Origin: Propionibacteriaceae bacterium
GTDB lineage: Bacteria; Actinomycetota; Actinomycetes; Propionibacteriales; Propionibacteriaceae
Assembly (NCBI GenBank): GCA_031254155.1
Contig: JAIRVA010000316.1
Coordinates: forward strand, 1-8,347
Reading direction: 5' to 3'
Length of the DNA stretch: 8,347 nt
Part shown: one piece after another, positions 6,904-8,347 of the stretch
Layout of the letters: the number at the start of each line of letters is the position of its first letter
How positions within the stretch are numbered: position 1 is the stretch's first letter
Position numbers and translations under genes: made by a program
Notes under the pieces: model-generated
The model's input: only the letters and a program-made list of their open reading frames with translations
Databases searched by the model: none
Told to the model about the DNA's origin: nothing

Positions 6904-6928
6904 ACATTGAGCTTAGCATGAACTCCGA
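6891..6928. promoter_or_regulatory. Inverted repeat spanning the ATPase gene start and its -10 element
   Basis: TCGGAGTT (6891-6898), inside the first codons of the ATPase gene, is the exact inverse of AACTCCGA (6921-6928), the core of the first 23-base repeat. Between them lie the ATG (6901-6903) and TAAGCT on the minus strand (6910-6915), a good -10 candidate for a leaderless transcript starting at the ATG. A protein bound to both arms would cover the start of transcription. The sequence relation is seen; control is inferred. Confidence 0.45.
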
Positions 6929-6985
6929 AACGGTCGGCTCATGAACTCCGGAATGGTCGGGGTACTAACTCCGGAACGGCCAACC
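6917..6985. repeat. Tandem repeat, three copies, period exactly 23 bases
   Basis: Units begin at 6917, 6940 and 6963. Their common core is AACTCCGGAACGGTCGG, starting at 6921, 6944 and 6967, each with one or a few changes (GAAACGG, GGAATGG, GGAACGGCC). The array fills nearly all the space between the ridA stop and the ATPase start. The units touch, with no spacers, so this is not a CRISPR. It may be a regulator-binding array or the multi-repeat end of a lost IS21-like element. Confidence 0.85.
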
Positions 6986-6987
6986 GG

Positions 6988-7386
6988 CTAGACCCGGGGG
7001 TCGTACGCCACGGCTTCGATTTCGACCTTGGCGCCGGCCGGCAGGGCGACGACCTGGAAAGCGGCCCGGGCGGGGAGGGGTGAGGTGGTGAAGCGGCTGG
7101 CGTACACCTCGTTGACGGCGGCGAAATCCGCGATGTCGGTGAGGTAGACGGTGGTCTTCACGACGTTGCCGAGGCCGAGCCCGGCGGCGGCGAGGATCGC
7201 GGCCAGGTTCGTGATCACCTGGGCGGCCTGGCCGACGACGTCCGTCGCCTCGATCTTGCCGATGGCCGGGTTGATCGGGATCTGGCCCGACACGTAGACG
7301 AAGTTCCCGGCCCGGACGGCCTGGGAGTACGGGCCGATGGCCGCGGGGGCCTGATCCGTCGCGATGGCGCAGGGGGTTGTGGTCAT
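6988..7386 (-). CDS. ridA: RidA family reactive imine/enamine deaminase
   Basis: RidA (YjgF/YER057c/UK114) hydrolyses 2-aminoacrylate and related imines released by PLP enzymes such as threonine or serine dehydratase, protecting those enzymes. The 132-residue protein shows APAAIGPYSQAV (13-24), YVSGQIP (31-37), VKTTVYLTDIADFAAVNEVY (76-95) and PARAAFQVVALPAGAKVEIEAVA (105-127). R107 in this segment is the conserved substrate-carboxylate-binding arginine, and E122 or E124 is the expected acidic partner. Members act as cytoplasmic trimers. The start at 7386 is set by GGAAGGA six bases upstream; longer in-frame starts at 7401 and 7449 would swallow this site or overlap the deaminase gene. It is 53 bases downstream of the deaminase on the same strand and probably co-transcribed. 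Confidence 0.95.
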   Translation of the reverse strand: MTTTPCAIATDQAPAAIGPYSQAVRAGNFVYVSGQIPINPAIGKIEATDVVGQAAQVITNLAAILAAAGLGLGNVVKTTVYLTDIADFAAVNEVYASRFTTSPLPARAAFQVVALPAGAKVEIEAVAYDPRV

Positions 7387-7420
7387 ATGAGTTCCTTCCA
7401 TGGTCTGGTTTGAGTGTTCA

Positions 7421-7430
7421 CGTACGTACG
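7421..7430. repeat. Ten-base palindrome CGTACGTACG upstream of ridA
   Basis: This perfect palindrome lies 35 bases before the ridA start, in the gap after the deaminase stop. Its GTACGTAC core equals that of the AraR operator, but nothing links it to the regulator in this window. It could be a regulator site or chance. Confidence 0.35.
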
Positions 7431-7439
7431 GCGATGCGC

Positions 7440-7880
7440 TCACGCCCACGCGGTCAGCCCGGCCCGGTCATACTCGCCGTCCGGCCAGACGGCGCGTTCG
7501 ATCCCGGCGGCGGCGAGCGCCTTGCGGCAGCCCGGGCAGGGGGGGTCGGTGATGTACGCCGTCGCCCCCTTGGTGTCGCGTGTGGCGAACAACAGGGCGT
7601 TGACCTCGGCGTGGATCGCGATGCAGAAGCCCGGCGTACCGGGGCGGTCGTAGTCGCCCAGACCGGGTACCGTCGTGTAGTCCAGCAGCCCCCGCGGGCA
7701 GGCGCCGTCCAGGCAGTCCGGCTCGCCCGGTGCGGCACCGTTGTACCCCGTCGCGATGATCCGCCGGCCCACCACGAGGACGGCGCCGACCGTCCGGCGC
7801 CGGCACTTCGCCCGCGCCGCCACCGCGTGGGCGATGCCCAGGAAATAGTCGTCCCAGCCCGGTACCGTGTGTTGCTCCAT
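7440..7880 (-). CDS. Deoxycytidylate (dCMP) deaminase-like zinc enzyme
   Basis: The 146-residue protein belongs to the zinc-dependent cytidine/deoxycytidylate deaminase superfamily. dCMP deaminases turn dCMP into dUMP, feeding dTMP synthesis. In this numbering, HAEVNALL (90-97) supplies the zinc ligand H90 and catalytic E92, and PPCPGC (113-118) supplies C115 and C118. Upstream are TVGAVLVVGRRIIATGYNGAAPG (30-52) and a cysteine-containing DCLDGACPRG segment as in dCMP deaminases, where extra cysteines can bind a structural zinc. The ATG at 7880 is preferred over the adjacent TTG at 7883, because AGGGAG lies five bases before it. It begins nine bases after the stop of the CorA-like gene and precedes ridA, suggesting one transcript. 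The precise substrate (dCMP or another cytosine nucleotide) is not certain. Confidence 0.85.
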   Translation of the reverse strand: MEQHTVPGWDDYFLGIAHAVAARAKCRRRTVGAVLVVGRRIIATGYNGAAPGEPDCLDGACPRGLLDYTTVPGLGDYDRPGTPGFCIAIHAEVNALLFATRDTKGATAYITDPPCPGCRKALAAAGIERAVWPDGEYDRAGLTAWA

Positions 7881-7889
7881 CAAGTCTCC

Positions 7890-8347
7890 CTAGAACCACT
7901 TCTTGCGGATGAAGAACCCCAGTGCCACGAAGGCGATGATGAACGCCGCCCCCACGACCACCGCGAAGCTCCAGATCGAGTGGGCGGCCGGGATACCCTC
8001 AAGGTTCATCCCGTACGCGGAAAAGATCATCGTCGGGATCGACAACACGATGGTGACAAGCGCCAGCGTCTTCATGATCGCGTTCTGGTTGTTGGCGATG
8101 ATGGAGGCGTACGCGTCCATCGTGCCGGACAGGATGCCCGAATAGATGCTCGACATCTCCATGGCTTGCTCGTTTTCGATGATGGTGTCCTGCAACAGGT
8201 CGTCGTCCTCGGGGTACTTCTTGACCGCCGGTGCTCGGACCAGCCGTTCGAGCACCCGCTGGTTGGAGACGAGGGAGGTGTTGATGTAGAGCAGCGATTT
8301 CTCCAGTTCGAGCATCTCGATGAGTTCCTCGTTGCGCGTCGATCCGC
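7890..8347 (-). CDS. corA: CorA family Mg2+/Co2+ transporter, C-terminal part (5' end beyond the window)
   Basis: The frame is open to the window edge, so about 152 C-terminal residues are visible and the N-terminal cytoplasmic domain is missing. It begins (G)STRNEELIEMLELEKSLL, continues as a long helical stalk (VSNQRVLERL to ANNQNAIMKTLALV), then reaches the first membrane helix ending in the diagnostic YGMNLEGIP. The GMN forms the ion-selectivity entry of CorA pentamers. A second membrane helix (WSFAVVVGAAFIIAFVALGFF) and the basic tail IRKKWF end the protein. The internal ATG at 8315 falls within the stalk and is not the true start. The gene is followed nine bases later by the deaminase gene. 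CorA family membership is sure; the transported ion (Mg2+, Co2+ or other) cannot be read from this part. Confidence 0.9.
   Translation of the reverse strand, partial: GSTRNEELIEMLELEKSLLYINTSLVSNQRVLERLVRAPAVKKYPEDDDLLQDTIIENEQAMEMSSIYSGILSGTMDAYASIIANNQNAIMKTLALVTIVLSIPTMIFSAYGMNLEGIPAAHSIWSFAVVVGAAFIIAFVALGFFIRKKWF

Noticed and set aside
6917..6985. A CRISPR array
   Set aside because: The repeat units are directly adjacent with no spacers, only three in number, and there are no cas genes.
7387..7449. A longer RidA starting at 7449 or 7401
   Set aside because: The start at 7386 has GGAAGGA at the proper distance and gives the usual RidA length; the longest form would overlap the deaminase gene.

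Overview
The window is high-GC, mostly bacterial coding DNA. Codons rich in G/C at the third position, short leaders, likely leaderless starts and the gene set (GntR-LacI hybrid regulator, cytoplasmic GH76, AI-2E permease, CorA, RidA) point to an actinobacterium. A Propionibacteriaceae-like organism is a guess, not something the sequence proves. There are no rRNA or tRNA genes, no CRISPR array and no transposase gene. No stretch longer than about 300 bases lacks a gene.

Left part (1-2330): a GH76-type alpha-1,6-mannanase without a signal peptide is on the + strand, directly after a strong hairpin at the window edge. It runs tail-to-tail, with a 47-base overlap, into a minus-strand regulator that joins a GntR winged helix to a LacI-type sugar-sensing domain. 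The regulator has a good ribosome binding site, a likely promoter and a GntR-like palindrome (TGTATACA), which suggests self-control by a sugar ligand. Upstream of it lie nested inverted repeats, probably the fumarase terminator, and a two-copy 22-base tandem repeat.

Middle (2331-5580): a complete class I (iron-sulfur) fumarase on the minus strand and an AI-2E-family permease on the plus strand are divergently arranged. The space between them holds two overlapping inverted repeats that cannot both fold at once.

Right part (5581-8347): a lower-GC AAA_14/DUF4143 ATPase gene on the minus strand, preceded by three tandem 23-base repeats, looks like an accessory insertion. Beyond it, a compact minus-strand run encodes the C-terminal part of a CorA-like Mg2+/Co2+ transporter (cut by the window edge), a deoxycytidylate-deaminase-like zinc enzyme and RidA. 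These look like ordinary housekeeping functions transcribed together.

I did not find a convincing new multi-gene system. The best leads are the two short tandem repeat arrays, which may be leftover mobile-element ends; the ATPase gene whose start region carries an inverted copy of its upstream repeat; and the overlapping hairpins in front of fumarase.
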